The notes: a model not told the origin generated them from the sequence alone. DNA of 53,702 nt from Clostridiales bacterium (GCA_020860565.1 JAJBUA010000010.1:1-53702); one strand, 5' to 3'; positions 17,430-26,688 are shown, numbered from the stretch's first letter. Numbers and translations are program-made.

Positions 17430-18416
17430 ATGAGGGTAACATTGGAAGAAACATTGCGTCGGAATGGGCTTATGGTCATTGATGGCTCCATGTCTACAGC
17501 GTTGGAAAGGCTGGGTGCGAATCTGAATTCCCGCCTTTGGACCGCCAAAGCGCTCGCTGAGACGCCGGATCTGGTGAAACAGGTTCATCTGGATTATTTC
17601 CGGGCAGGAGCTGACTGCGGCATCACATGCAGCTATCAGGCCACGATTCCCGGATTGACGGAAAACGGATACACCAGGGATGAGGCAAAGTAGCTGATTG
17701 CAAAGAGTGTTTCGATCTTTTTAGAAGCGAGGGACGAGTGGTGGGAAGCTGAAGGCAGCCAGTCCGGTCGCAGTTATCCGCTGTGTCTGGCCGGGATCGG
17801 ACCTTATGGCGCTTATCTGGCGGACGGTTCCGAATATCGCGGAAGATATGGCATTGATCAAGCCGAGTTAAGGGCATTTCATCAGGAGCGAATGGAGATT
17901 CTGTGGAACGCCGGGGCGGATATTCTGTTGATTGAAACGCAGCCTTCCCTGCAGGAAGCGCTTATCGAAGCTGAGATCGCTGAGGAGATGGGCGCTGACT
18001 ATTGGATCAGTTTTTCCTGTTGTGACGGCAGACATATCAATGAGGGCGACCGGATTCGTGACTGTGCGAAGACTTTGTCGGCTGATCATCCGCATCTGAA
18101 AATGATCGGAGTCAACTGCACGAAACCGGAATATATTGAAGAACTGATTAGGGAGCTGAAGCGGGGAACGACACTTCCTGTTGCGGTATATCCTAACAGC
18201 GGCGAGGAATATGATCCGATCACAAAAACCTGGCATGGCCAGGGCGACTCGAAAAGCTTTGGCGAATATGCGTTGGATTATTATCGCTGCGGCGCGGACG
18301 CCGTGGGCGGCTGCTGCACGACGGTAGATGAGCATGTGAGACAGGTTGTTTCGGCAAGAAATCAGTACTTAAAAGAAAAAAAGAATGTGAGGATAAAGTA
18401 TGCAGGCCTTAACTGA
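17430..18416 (+). pseudogene. mmuM: Homocysteine S-methyltransferase gene with in-frame TAG
   Basis: The reading matches MmuM-type homocysteine S-methyltransferases, which make methionine from S-methylmethionine or a similar donor. Present are MVIDGSMSTALERLGA near the start, and the zinc cysteines in GVNCTKPEY and VGGCCTT. The frame is continuous except for one TAG at 17692-17694, where Glu, Lys or Gln is expected in the helix TRDEAK-x-LIAKSV. Upstream there are 87 codons, downstream 240. AGGAGGG precedes the ATG at 17430. The stop may be a nonsense mutation, a sequencing error or a readthrough site. The AGCS gene overlaps its end and was probably coupled to it. Confidence 0.8.
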
Positions 18417-19836
18417 CTGGCTGTATTGGGTGGATGATCTGCTGTGGGGCACCCCGATGATTGTTATACTGGTGGGACTGGGTATCCTGCTCTCAATCCG
18501 CTTCGGTTTTCGTTACCAGAGAAAAATCATTTTTAACTTTAAAAATACATATGCAAAAATTGGCCGCGAGGGGGAAGGCAGCGGTACGATTTCCGGGTTC
18601 AAAGCCGCCTGTACGGCTCTTGCCAATACGGTGGGTACCGGCAATATTTCCGGTGTGGCGACGGCTATCGTCAGCGGCGGTCCCGGCGCATTAGTCTGGA
18701 TGTGGTTTTCCGCTTTTTTTGGTATGTCCACAAAAGCCTGTGAGATCATTCTGGGCCAGCGTTACAGAGAGCATTACAGTAAGTCCATGGACGAATATGT
18801 GTGTGACCGTTCATTTGTCCTGAAGAACGCTTTTGGTATGAAAAGGGGAGCGGTGGCGCTGGCTGTATTCTGTTTCCTGCTGGGCCCATGGACCTGCTGT
18901 GTACAGACGGAGGCTGTCACCAGCTCCATCAGCGAGGCCTTTGGCGTTCCTACCATTATAACGGTTGCAGTCATCGGAGTGACCTGTCTTGTGACGATCT
19001 GGGGCGGCCTGAAGCGGATTTCTCAGGTTATGTCTACAGCTGTTCCTGTTATGGCCGTGTTGTATATTATGATGGGGCTGGGTGTGCTGATCCTCAATAT
19101 TCAGGAAGTTCCCGGAGTGATCGTGCTTATTTTCAGGAGCGCGTTTTCTCCCACGGCAGCTTTCGGCGGATTTGCCGGCGCAACTGTCCGGGAGGCGATC
19201 AAGTACGGTGTTGCCCGCGGGATTTACTCCAATGATGCAGGTACCGGTTATGGCATGATTGCCCATGCGTCTGCGATCACCGATCATCCGGTTCGTCAGT
19301 CTCTGTGGGGATGGGGCGAGATCTTCATTGACACCATTATCATCTGCTCTATCACCGCTTTTACGATTATCATCACGGGATCTTATTATTCATCGGAAGC
19401 CACTTCCGGGGCGCTGACCACCGTTGCTTTCACCAACGCATATGGCTCCGTCGGCGGTAAGTTTACGGCCATAGCGATTGCCGTATTTGCGTGGACTACG
19501 ATTATCGGTATGTATTACACCTGCGAGAAGTCGGTGAATTACGCTTTTGGTGACACGGAGAGAAACCGGAGGCTGATGCCCGTTTATATGCTCTATTACA
19601 TGGTTCCCTGTGTGCTGCTCTATAACATTGAGGCCGATATTCTCTGGGCGTTTACGGATATCCTTTCCGCCGCCTATGTTGCGATTACGGTAGTGTTTAT
19701 CATTGCAAGGCATAAAGAGATATTCCGTCTGTTTGATGATTTCTGGAAACGTTACGAACCGGCGAGAGAGCGCGGCGAGAATCCTCCTTATGTGACTTTT
19801 GACTGCGCGAAGGAAAAAGGGTTTATCGAGAAATAA
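18400..19836 (+). CDS. AGCS-family sodium:alanine/glycine symporter
   Basis: A 478-residue membrane protein with about eleven hydrophobic segments. Family signatures are ANTVGTGNISGVATAI near residue 75, GPGALVWMWFSAFFGM after it, and YSNDAGTGYGMIAHA near 280. It imports a small amino acid with sodium. It starts 17 bp inside the end of the methyltransferase gene, with GAGGA upstream, so a methionine-related substrate such as S-methylmethionine is possible. Alanine or glycine is the family default. Confidence 0.9.
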   Translation: MQALTDWLYWVDDLLWGTPMIVILVGLGILLSIRFGFRYQRKIIFNFKNTYAKIGREGEGSGTISGFKAACTALANTVGTGNISGVATAIVSGGPGALVWMWFSAFFGMSTKACEIILGQRYREHYSKSMDEYVCDRSFVLKNAFGMKRGAVALAVFCFLLGPWTCCVQTEAVTSSISEAFGVPTIITVAVIGVTCLVTIWGGLKRISQVMSTAVPVMAVLYIMMGLGVLILNIQEVPGVIVLIFRSAFSPTAAFGGFAGATVREAIKYGVARGIYSNDAGTGYGMIAHASAITDHPVRQSLWGWGEIFIDTIIICSITAFTIIITGSYYSSEATSGALTTVAFTNAYGSVGGKFTAIAIAVFAWTTIIGMYYTCEKSVNYAFGDTERNRRLMPVYMLYYMVPCVLLYNIEADILWAFTDILSAAYVAITVVFIIARHKEIFRLFDDFWKRYEPARERGENPPYVTFDCAKEKGFIEK

Positions 19837-19896
19837 ACTGTTTCTGGGATGAGTAGGATGGGGAGAGCCTGAGGTGACGATTGTTAAAAGATTATT

Positions 19897-19926
19897 TTGA
19901 CAATTATACAATGGGTGTGTTATGAT
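19897..19926 (+). promoter_or_regulatory. Probable promoter of the DUF3842 gene
   Basis: TTGACA at 19897-19902 and TATGAT at 19921-19926, 18-bp spacer. The predicted start falls at 19933-19934, on the A of the ATG, implying a leaderless or nearly leaderless message. A weaker alternative is TTGTTA (19881) with TATACA (19905). Confidence 0.5.
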
Positions 19927-19933
19927 CTTAACT

Positions 19934-20353
19934 ATGAATATTTTAGTCATCGACGGACAGGGCGGCGGATGCGGAAAGCAGATCATCTCTGCCATTAAAA
20001 AAGATAAAACAATACAGGGAACGATCATGGCTGTGGGAACGAACAGCACAGCGACTGCCGCGATGGCAAAGGCGGGAGCAGATCGGATCGCGACCGGAAC
20101 GAATCCGATCGTAGTCTGCTCGGCAAGAGCAGATGTGATCATCGGGCCGATCGGGATTGTGATAGCGAACTCGATGCTGGGTGAGATTACTGCGGAGGCT
20201 GCCGCGGCGGTTGCGAACAGTTCTGCGGTACGGTTGCTTCTTCCGATGAATCAGTGTGACAATATTGTCATCGGTGTGCAGGACGCCTCGCTGAAAGTGA
20301 CGATACCGGCGCTTATGGAGGCGCTGCATCGGTTGTGCGTTCAGGATTGCTGA
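19934..20353 (+). CDS. DUF3842 family protein
   Basis: A 139-residue protein with a nucleotide-binding-like start NILVIDGQGGGCGKQ and the conserved segments AVGTNSTATAAM, ADVIIGPIGIVIANSMLGEIT and LLLPMNQCDN, which I recognise as DUF3842. The biochemical function is unknown. I start at 19934 because the family begins M-x-ILVIDGQGG. The ATG at 19922 overlaps the predicted -10 box, though GGGTG lies 4 nt upstream of it. It precedes the leader RNA and transporter operon, and linkage with metal-related genes is consistent with this neighbourhood. Confidence 0.8.
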   Translation: MNILVIDGQGGGCGKQIISAIKKDKTIQGTIMAVGTNSTATAAMAKAGADRIATGTNPIVVCSARADVIIGPIGIVIANSMLGEITAEAAAAVANSSAVRLLLPMNQCDNIVIGVQDASLKVTIPALMEALHRLCVQDC

Positions 20354-20564
20354 CGATTGATCAACCAGAAAAGGATCGAAAACCATCAGGAAGATGGCGG
20401 AGTGGCTCAGAAGAGCAAGGTTATTGTCGAAGGCTCCAGAGGATTCCGGTTGCCTGGAATCTTATTATTGACTCAACTGGGCTAAAGTATAATTTAAAAG
20501 TGAAGCGCTATTACCACGAAGGTAATTTTCCTCTTTTGAAGGGAGGAGAATTATCTTCTTTTTT
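20354..20564 (+). promoter_or_regulatory. Leader RNA copy A upstream of the transporter operon
   Basis: Contains hairpin 1, CCATC-AGGAA-GATGG (20383-20397), a 7-nt linker, hairpin 2, GCTC-AGAA-GAGC (20405-20416), about 100 nt of variable sequence with a GATTCC/GGAATC stem, and an intrinsic terminator whose first 23 nt (20518-20540) are identical to leader B. Flanking AACC (about 20381) and GGTT could close a junction around both hairpins. The layout is that of a transcription-attenuating riboswitch or protein-bound leader. I cannot assign it to a known class. No good promoter was found inside, so it may be read from the DUF3842 promoter. Confidence 0.65.
20518..20564 (+). terminator. Intrinsic terminator of leader A
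   Basis: GAAGGTAATTTTCCTC pairs with the segment ending GAATTATCTTC (20558), followed by TTTTTT. It stands before the methyltransferase gene, so transcription of the operon must pass it. Confidence 0.75.
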
Positions 20565-20628
20565 GCGTCCGAGGCGGGTATCAAAAATAGTATTTAAACC
20601 TATAAGTAAAATCAATAGGAGAAAAGAA

Positions 20629-21345
20629 ATGGAAGAGATTAAAAAACAGATCACAGATTACTGGGCCAGACGCACGCCGTCGTTTTGTGTGCAGAAGATG
20701 AGAGAGTTGTCAGGAGATAAGCATTTCCTGTGGCTGGAGGAGTTTGGCAAATATCTGCCAGAGGGGAAACGGTTGAAAATCCTGGATATTGGTACGGGAA
20801 CCGGTTTTTTTGTCTTTCTGCTGGCAAAGCTCGGACATGAGATGACGGGGATTGATCTGACGGAGAAGATGATCCGGGAAGCGAAGGAAACAGCAGAATT
20901 GATGGGAATATCTGCAGGGTTTGAAGTTATGGACGCGGAGGAGCCATCCTTTGCTCCAGGCACGTTTGATGCGATTGTCACGCGGAATCTGACATGGGGA
21001 TTGCCGCATCTGGGGCGGGCTTATCGGAGATGGCATGCTTTGCTGAAGCCGGAAGGGATTCTGATCAATTTTGACGCGGACTACTGCAGGGAGAAGCGGA
21101 ATATTGAGCTGCCGGCAAATCACGCCCATAAAGAGATCGGAGCAGATATGATGCAGAAATATGAGGAAATCAAGGAAGCGTTGCGTCCGTGTCAGCGGCC
21201 CAGGCCGGAGTGGGATGTGGAATTGCTAAAAGATGCCGGATTTCGTGAGATCCATGTGGATACTGATGTGTGGGAACGCATTTATCATGATAAGGATGAG
21301 TTTTATAACCCGACGCCCATTTTCGCAATTACGGCAAAAGCATAG
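20629..21345 (+). CDS. Class I SAM-dependent methyltransferase
   Basis: A 238-residue enzyme of the UbiE/Methyltransf_11 type. Motif I is ILDIGTGTGFFVFLLAKLG (about residues 50-68), the acidic residue after strand 2 is in GIDLTEKM, and motif FDAIVTRNLTWGL follows. The start has TAGGAGAAAAG upstream. It is the first gene after leader A and lies 10 bp before the permease gene, so it is part of the transporter operon. The substrate is unknown. Modification of a metal-binding molecule would fit the context but is a guess. Confidence 0.85.
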   Translation: MEEIKKQITDYWARRTPSFCVQKMRELSGDKHFLWLEEFGKYLPEGKRLKILDIGTGTGFFVFLLAKLGHEMTGIDLTEKMIREAKETAELMGISAGFEVMDAEEPSFAPGTFDAIVTRNLTWGLPHLGRAYRRWHALLKPEGILINFDADYCREKRNIELPANHAHKEIGADMMQKYEEIKEALRPCQRPRPEWDVELLKDAGFREIHVDTDVWERIYHDKDEFYNPTPIFAITAKA

Positions 21346-21355
21346 GAGGAAGGTA

Positions 21356-22300
21356 ATGGGATCATACGTGTGTAAACGGCTGCTGCAGCTTATACCGATT
21401 CTTCTGGTTATTACTTTTTTATCATTTGGTATGATGCGGATCGCGGGAAGCGACGCGGTGCTGCAGAAGATGGAGAATACGGGCATGGTATTGTCGCAGG
21501 ATGTGATTGATCAGGCGAGGACAGAACTGGGACTGGACCGCCCATTTCTGGTTCAGTATCTGACATGGTTGTGGGATCTGCTTCACGGTGATATGGGAAC
21601 CAGTTACATATCAGGGAAAGAGGTGTTCCCGACGTTTGTTTCCAAACTTCCGGCAACGTTGCTGCTGACAGTGATCTCCATCGGGCTGACGATTGTGATT
21701 TCTATTCCGCTGGGAGTTGTAGCTGCAGTGAAACAGAACCGATTTACGGATTATCTGATCCGGTTTTGCAGCTTTCTTGGAAACAGCATGCCAAACTTTT
21801 TTGTAGCACTGCTTCTGATGTATGTTCTGGCGATTCGTCTGCATGTGCTGCCGGTGATCTCGAACGGCGTTAACGGGAGGAGTGTGGCGATGCCGGCGCT
21901 GACACTCGCGATCGCCATGTCCGCGAAATATCTGAGGCAGGTACGGGCAACGGTATTGGATGAACTGAACAGGGAGTATGTGACGGGGGCAAAGGCGAGA
22001 GGTGTACGGTTTTCCGCCACGCTGATAAAGAGCGTCCTGCGGACGTCGATGGTTACGATATTTACATTGCTTACGTTGTCTATCGGCAGTCTGCTGGGCG
22101 GCACGGCCATTGTGGAATCAATTTTTCTCTGGGATGGCGTGGGAAAGCTGGCGGTCGACGCGATTAATATGCGGGATTATCCGATGATTCAGGCATATGT
22201 GATGTGGATGGCGATAATCTATGTCGTGGTTAATCTGGTTACCGATCTTTCTTACCGTTTGCTGGATCCGAGGATACGTCTGGGAGGGATGGAGGCATGA
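21356..22300 (+). CDS. nikB: Nickel/peptide-type ABC permease, NikB-like
   Basis: A 314-residue DppB/OppB/NikB-type permease. It has an N-terminal membrane segment (LLQLIPILLVITFLSF), the conserved LGLDRPFLVQYLTWL, five further membrane segments and the ATPase-coupling EAA loop around YVTGAKARGVRF (near residue 200). The end DLSYRLLDPRIRLG is typical. AGGAGGAAGGTAATG gives the start. The next permease gene overlaps by 4 bp (ATGA). Nickel as substrate is inferred from larC and the shared leader; peptides remain possible. Confidence 0.85.
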   Translation: MGSYVCKRLLQLIPILLVITFLSFGMMRIAGSDAVLQKMENTGMVLSQDVIDQARTELGLDRPFLVQYLTWLWDLLHGDMGTSYISGKEVFPTFVSKLPATLLLTVISIGLTIVISIPLGVVAAVKQNRFTDYLIRFCSFLGNSMPNFFVALLLMYVLAIRLHVLPVISNGVNGRSVAMPALTLAIAMSAKYLRQVRATVLDELNREYVTGAKARGVRFSATLIKSVLRTSMVTIFTLLTLSIGSLLGGTAIVESIFLWDGVGKLAVDAINMRDYPMIQAYVMWMAIIYVVVNLVTDLSYRLLDPRIRLGGMEA

Positions 22301-23160
22301 AAGAAGAGAAAATGATTCCGGTGCGCAGGCCGAAGATCAGGAAAAATCACATTCGGTTCAGACTTGCTTTTTTTGTGGTGATTGCTGTGATACTGATGTT
22401 TGCTGTAATATTTGCGGAATATCTGTGCCCTTATGATCCAAATGTGCAGGACTACAGTGTTTCTCTGCAGGCGCCGAATCTGCTGCATCCCGCAGGTACA
22501 GATTCCTATGGCAGGGATATGTTGTCACGGATTTTGATGGGGCTGCATACCAGCGTCCTTGCGACTCTCGCATTGGTCGTGATCATTACGCTGACAGGAA
22601 CGACAATTGGCGTTATCTGTGGATATTGGGGAGGCTTCATGGATGCGTTGGTTATGCGGATTTCCGATATATTTCTGGCCTTTCCCGGACTGGTATTTGC
22701 GCTGGCGATTGCAGCGATCCTCAATGGCGGTTTGTCCAATGCGGTGATTGCGCTGGCTGTAATCAGCTGGCCGAAATATGCCAGGATCGCGAGAAGCCAG
22801 ACTCTGGCACAGAAAAGCATGCCATATATCTGGGCAGCGAGATTGTCCGGGGATACGGCGGGACAGATTATCTTCCGGCATATTCTGCCAAACAGTGTGG
22901 GCCCGATCCTGGTGACAGCCATGCTGGATATTGGTACGATGATGATGGAGCTGGTGGGGCTTTCTTATCTTGGCCTGGGAGCGCAGCCGCCGACAGCAGA
23001 GCTTGGCAATATGATGAGCGGCGGGCGCAGTATGCTGCAGACGTATCCGTGGGTGGTGATCGGCCCGGGCGTCGCCATCTTTGTGGCAGTGGTCATTTTT
23101 AATCTGCTGGGGGATACCGCTCGGGATTATCTGGATCCGCGAAATATGGAAAAATGCTAA
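22297..23160 (+). CDS. nikC: Nickel/peptide-type ABC permease, NikC-like
   Basis: A 287-residue DppC/OppC/NikC-type permease. It has an N-terminal membrane segment, the periplasmic LHPAGTDSYGRDMLSRIL that is the family hallmark, and the EAA loop around YIWAARLSGDTAGQIIFRHILPN, with the end DTARDYLDPR. It overlaps the previous gene by 4 bp. It pairs with the NikB-like protein as the membrane channel. Confidence 0.87.
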   Translation: MKEEKMIPVRRPKIRKNHIRFRLAFFVVIAVILMFAVIFAEYLCPYDPNVQDYSVSLQAPNLLHPAGTDSYGRDMLSRILMGLHTSVLATLALVVIITLTGTTIGVICGYWGGFMDALVMRISDIFLAFPGLVFALAIAAILNGGLSNAVIALAVISWPKYARIARSQTLAQKSMPYIWAARLSGDTAGQIIFRHILPNSVGPILVTAMLDIGTMMMELVGLSYLGLGAQPPTAELGNMMSGGRSMLQTYPWVVIGPGVAIFVAVVIFNLLGDTARDYLDPRNMEKC

Positions 23161-23240
23161 GGAGATTTTGTATGGACAAAGGTAAATTTTTCATTAATCG
23201 TTTATGTCAATTTGGAAAAAGCAGAGGAAGGGAGATTGGT

Positions 23241-24827
23241 ATGAGAAGAATAAAAGAAAGCATTCTGCTTATGTTGGTGTTGTGTATGGGATTTGGGAGT
23301 CTTTCCGGGTGCTCCGGGAATGTTGGCGGCGCGGAAAGTGCCGGGAATGAAGCCGCGGAAGCAGAAGCGTCGAAAACGTTTATATTTGGCGATACAACCT
23401 TTAATCCGGAGAATGAGGAACCAGATGTGAATCCGCATCGCGCTTATTCTGGTTGGGCGTGTATCCGCTATGGGATCGGGGAGACTTTGTTTCATTATTC
23501 GGACTCCATGGAGATGGAGCCATGGCTGGCGGTTGGCTATGAAAATCCAGATGAGCGGACCTGGGTGATTACTCTGCGCGATGGTGTTACTTTTTCAAGT
23601 GGGAGAAAGATGGACGGAGAGGCAGTGAAAGAGTGTCTGGAGCATCTGATCGAGACACATGACCGGGCCAGAGGTGATCTGAGTATTGAGAGCATTGAGG
23701 CGGATGGACAGGTCATTACGATTACAACGTCTGAGCCCAAACCTGCTTTTTTAAATTATCTGTCAGATCCTTATGGATGTATCATCGATATGCAGGCGGG
23801 GATTACGGATGATGGAATCGTTGCCGGTACCGGGCCTTATATTGCCATATCTCTGGTGTCCGGCGAGCGTCTGGAACTGGTAAAAAATGAGGATTACTGG
23901 GATGGTACGCCGGGATATGATTCGATCACCGTGCGCACGATTTCCGACGGGGATACTTTGACTCTGGCGTTGCAGTCCGGCGAGATTGACGGAGCTTACG
24001 GACTTCCTTATGCCAGCTATGCAATTTTCCAAAATGAGGATTACCATATCTCGAGCTGCGCGACGAGTCGTGCCTTTTTCCTGGAGATGAATGCCAAAAG
24101 TGCGGTGATCGCAGATGACGCGGTACGGCAGGCGATTGCCATGGGGATTGACAAAGATGGGTTTGTCAATACGCTTCTGCAGGGCAACGGTTATGCCGCC
24201 GTGGGTATCTATCCGGACAGCTTTTCTTTTGGCGGAGACGCTGTAAAAGCGGAGAAGTATGATCCGGACGGAGCGAAGGCAATTCTGGACGCTGCCGGAT
24301 GGCTCGACCGTGACGGTGATGGATATCGGGAGAAGGATGGCACGAAACTGTCGATTCGCTGGCTGACTTATCCCAGCAGGCAGGAGCTTCCTCTGCTGGC
24401 GGAGTCCGCGCAGGCCACATTAAAAGAGATTGGCATAGAGGTCGCGATCAACTCTACCGCAGACCATAACAGCCTGCGCGTGGATCCGGCGGCCTGGGAC
24501 GTCTATGTCAGCGCCATGGTAACGGCGCCAACCGGGGATCCGGAGTATTTCTTCACGACACATTGTCTGGACTCCTCGTCCGCAAACAATGGTTCTTATC
24601 ATAGCGACGAGCTGGAATCGCTGGCGGCAGAGATGGCGGCGACGTTTGACGTCAGCCAACGGGCGGAGCTGGCGGTGCAGATGCAGCAGGTCATTCTGGA
24701 TGATCATGCCTTTGTATTTTGTTCTCATCTGAAAATGAGCATGGTGAGCCGGGCTTCGGCGTCCGGGCTGACCGCGCATCCCTGTGATTTTTATGAGATC
24801 ACGGCAGATCTGGCGCCGGTAAGTTGA
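23241..24827 (+). CDS. nikA: Nickel/peptide-type substrate-binding lipoprotein, NikA-like
   Basis: A 528-residue SBP_bac_5 protein. I start at 23241 because AGGAAGGGAG lies 6 nt upstream and the first 25 residues are a lipoprotein signal (MRRIKESILLML, lipobox LSGC), so the mature protein is anchored to the membrane surface. Conserved family segments include NPHRAYSGWACIRYGIGETL, TWVITLRDGVTFSSG and AVRQAIAMGIDKDGF. It delivers the ligand to the two permeases. Ligand identity is inferred only from context. Confidence 0.85.
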   Translation: MRRIKESILLMLVLCMGFGSLSGCSGNVGGAESAGNEAAEAEASKTFIFGDTTFNPENEEPDVNPHRAYSGWACIRYGIGETLFHYSDSMEMEPWLAVGYENPDERTWVITLRDGVTFSSGRKMDGEAVKECLEHLIETHDRARGDLSIESIEADGQVITITTSEPKPAFLNYLSDPYGCIIDMQAGITDDGIVAGTGPYIAISLVSGERLELVKNEDYWDGTPGYDSITVRTISDGDTLTLALQSGEIDGAYGLPYASYAIFQNEDYHISSCATSRAFFLEMNAKSAVIADDAVRQAIAMGIDKDGFVNTLLQGNGYAAVGIYPDSFSFGGDAVKAEKYDPDGAKAILDAAGWLDRDGDGYREKDGTKLSIRWLTYPSRQELPLLAESAQATLKEIGIEVAINSTADHNSLRVDPAAWDVYVSAMVTAPTGDPEYFFTTHCLDSSSANNGSYHSDELESLAAEMAATFDVSQRAELAVQMQQVILDDHAFVFCSHLKMSMVSRASASGLTAHPCDFYEITADLAPVS

Positions 24828-24839
24828 GGATAGTTGAGT

Positions 24840-25622
24840 ATGGATGCGTTATTACAATATGAATCAGTAGAGATTTCTTTTGGGGAGCGGGCTGTCATCC
24901 ATGATGTGAATTTTTCTCTGCACCCATCAGAGATTCTTGGTGTCGTGGGAGAATCGGGAAGCGGGAAAAGTACGCTTTTAAGAGCGGCGCTGGGGATTCT
25001 GGGTGAAAATGGTGTAGTGACCAGGGGAAATCTGATCTATCAGGGAAAAAATATCCCGGATCTGAGTGAGAGAGCGATGCGAAAGATTCGCGGGCCGGAG
25101 ATTGGCATGATTTTTCAGAACGCAGAAGGTTCTCTTTGTCCGGTTCGTACCATTGGAGATCAGATTTATGAAAGTATGGTCTCACATATGCGTATTTCGC
25201 GGGCGCAGGCCAGAGAGAAGGCGCTGAATCTTTTTGAAAAACTGAAATTCAGGGATGGAGAGCGGCTCTGGAGAAGTTACCCGTTTGAAATATCCGGCGG
25301 CATGAACCAGCGTGTCGGCATTGCGATTGCCATGTTGATGGAGCCATCTGTCCTGCTGGCGGATGAGCCGACCAGTGCGCTGGACGTTGCAATTCAGCGG
25401 CAGGTTGTCTGTGAACTGCTTCAGATGCGGGAACTGTTTGGCACGGCGATCATTCTGGTGACGCACGATATTGGCGTAGTATCTGCCATGGCGGATACGA
25501 TTCTGGTATTAAAAGATGGAAAAATGATGGAATATGGCGAGGCGAAGAGTGTACTGCAAAACCCGCAAAACGCATATACCAGGCGGCTGTTATCCGCAGT
25601 TCCAAGACTGAGGAGGGCGTAA
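24840..25622 (+). CDS. nikD: Nickel/peptide-type ABC ATPase, NikD-like
   Basis: A 260-residue ATPase with Walker A GESGSGKST (about residues 40-48), a signature reading ISGGMNQR, Walker B LLADEPTSALDV and the H-loop VTHDIG. The end NPQNAYTRRLLSAVP is the oligopeptide/nickel-transporter tail. The ATG at 24840 has GAGGA about 10 nt upstream. Its stop abuts the start of the second ATPase gene. Confidence 0.88.
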   Translation: MDALLQYESVEISFGERAVIHDVNFSLHPSEILGVVGESGSGKSTLLRAALGILGENGVVTRGNLIYQGKNIPDLSERAMRKIRGPEIGMIFQNAEGSLCPVRTIGDQIYESMVSHMRISRAQAREKALNLFEKLKFRDGERLWRSYPFEISGGMNQRVGIAIAMLMEPSVLLADEPTSALDVAIQRQVVCELLQMRELFGTAIILVTHDIGVVSAMADTILVLKDGKMMEYGEAKSVLQNPQNAYTRRLLSAVPRLRRA

Positions 25623-26381
25623 ATGGAGACAATATTGGAAGTGAAGGATCTGAGTGTGACTTTTCGGACAGAGGGAAAGCCGCCTTTTACCGCACTGGAT
25701 CAGATATGCCTGTCTCTGCACAGCGGTGAAACGCTGGGAGTCGTAGGGGAATCGGGCAGCGGGAAAAGCACATTGGCAAAGGCGGTTACCCGGCTGCTTG
25801 ATCCGACGGAAGGAACGGTCAGTCTGTTCGGGGAGGATATTACGCATGTCCGGGGATCTGCGCTGCGCCGTATCTATCGTGATATTCAGATGGTATTTCA
25901 GAATCCGATGAGTTCTTTTGATCCGCGCAGGACACTGGGAGACGGGATCGGAGAAAGTCTCCGCAACCGTGGTCTGCCGAAGGCTGAGATTGAGAAAAGA
26001 GTGTCTGGTCTCCTGCGGCAGTGCGAACTGTCGGAAGAATTCGCAAAGCGGTATTCTCATGAAGTGAGCGGAGGGCAGTGTCAGCGGACCGCAATCGCCA
26101 GGGCGCTGGCGGCAGAGCCGAAGATTCTGATCTGCGACGAAGCGACATCCGCGCTGGATGTGACGGTACAGCAGGAGATCATGGAACTGTTAAAACGATT
26201 AAAGCAGGAAAAGGGTTTGTCCTGCCTGTTTATCAGCCATAACCTCGCCCTGGTGCAGTCCTTCTGCGACCGGCTGGTGGTTATGCGCGAGGGGAGGATT
26301 GTGGAGGAAGGGACGGTAGATGAGGTGATCGGGAATCCCCGGTCGGAATATACGAAATTATTAATCGAGTGCGTGTTATGA
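25623..26381 (+). CDS. nikE: Nickel/peptide-type ABC ATPase, NikE-like
   Basis: A 252-residue partner ATPase with Walker A GESGSGKST near residue 40, MVFQNPMSSFDPRRTL as Q-loop region, signature VSGGQCQRTAIARAL, Walker B LICDEATSALDV and H-loop ISHNLA. Walker B has EAT in place of the commoner EPT, which also occurs elsewhere in the family. It starts immediately after the NikD-like gene and ends the transporter operon. Confidence 0.88.
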   Translation: METILEVKDLSVTFRTEGKPPFTALDQICLSLHSGETLGVVGESGSGKSTLAKAVTRLLDPTEGTVSLFGEDITHVRGSALRRIYRDIQMVFQNPMSSFDPRRTLGDGIGESLRNRGLPKAEIEKRVSGLLRQCELSEEFAKRYSHEVSGGQCQRTAIARALAAEPKILICDEATSALDVTVQQEIMELLKRLKQEKGLSCLFISHNLALVQSFCDRLVVMREGRIVEEGTVDEVIGNPRSEYTKLLIECVL

Positions 26382-26383
26382 TT

Positions 26384-26618
26384 TGGCGGAGAACATACTT
26401 TTGTGGCCTGTTTAGCCGTCATTGGCATGATAATCCGGCATGGCAGATAAGGCTGCGGGAGCGCCGCCGCGTTTATGATAACCGGTCCGGCGACAAAGAT
26501 CACCAATCTCGGCGCAGTAAAAATCGTGCTGGGAACGAGGCGGTTTCTGATGTATCTTGCGTTTGTTGCTGCGTTCGCGCTGGTTACGGTGATGACTGTA
26601 AATGTGTTTTTGACATAA
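26384..26618 (+). pseudogene. C-terminal remnant of a YraQ/DUF318-type permease
   Basis: One frame reads GGEHTFVACLAVIGMIIRHGR, then a TAA, then GCGSAAAFMITGPATKITNLG and a final membrane segment ending at the TAA near 26618. This looks like the tail of a predicted heavy-metal-related permease (DUF318/YraQ family, from memory). The start is absent and the frame carries an internal stop. Confidence 0.55.
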
Positions 26619-26688
26619 AGAGCCATCAGAAATCAAAAAACAAATATAATTTTTTAGATCGGGTTAACATCGGAGAAAAAGAATATCT

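Noticed and set aside
20468-20493. TTGACT and TATAAT inside leader A as a promoter
   Set aside because: The spacer is only 14 bp, too short for sigma-A; the leader is more simply read from the DUF3842 promoter.
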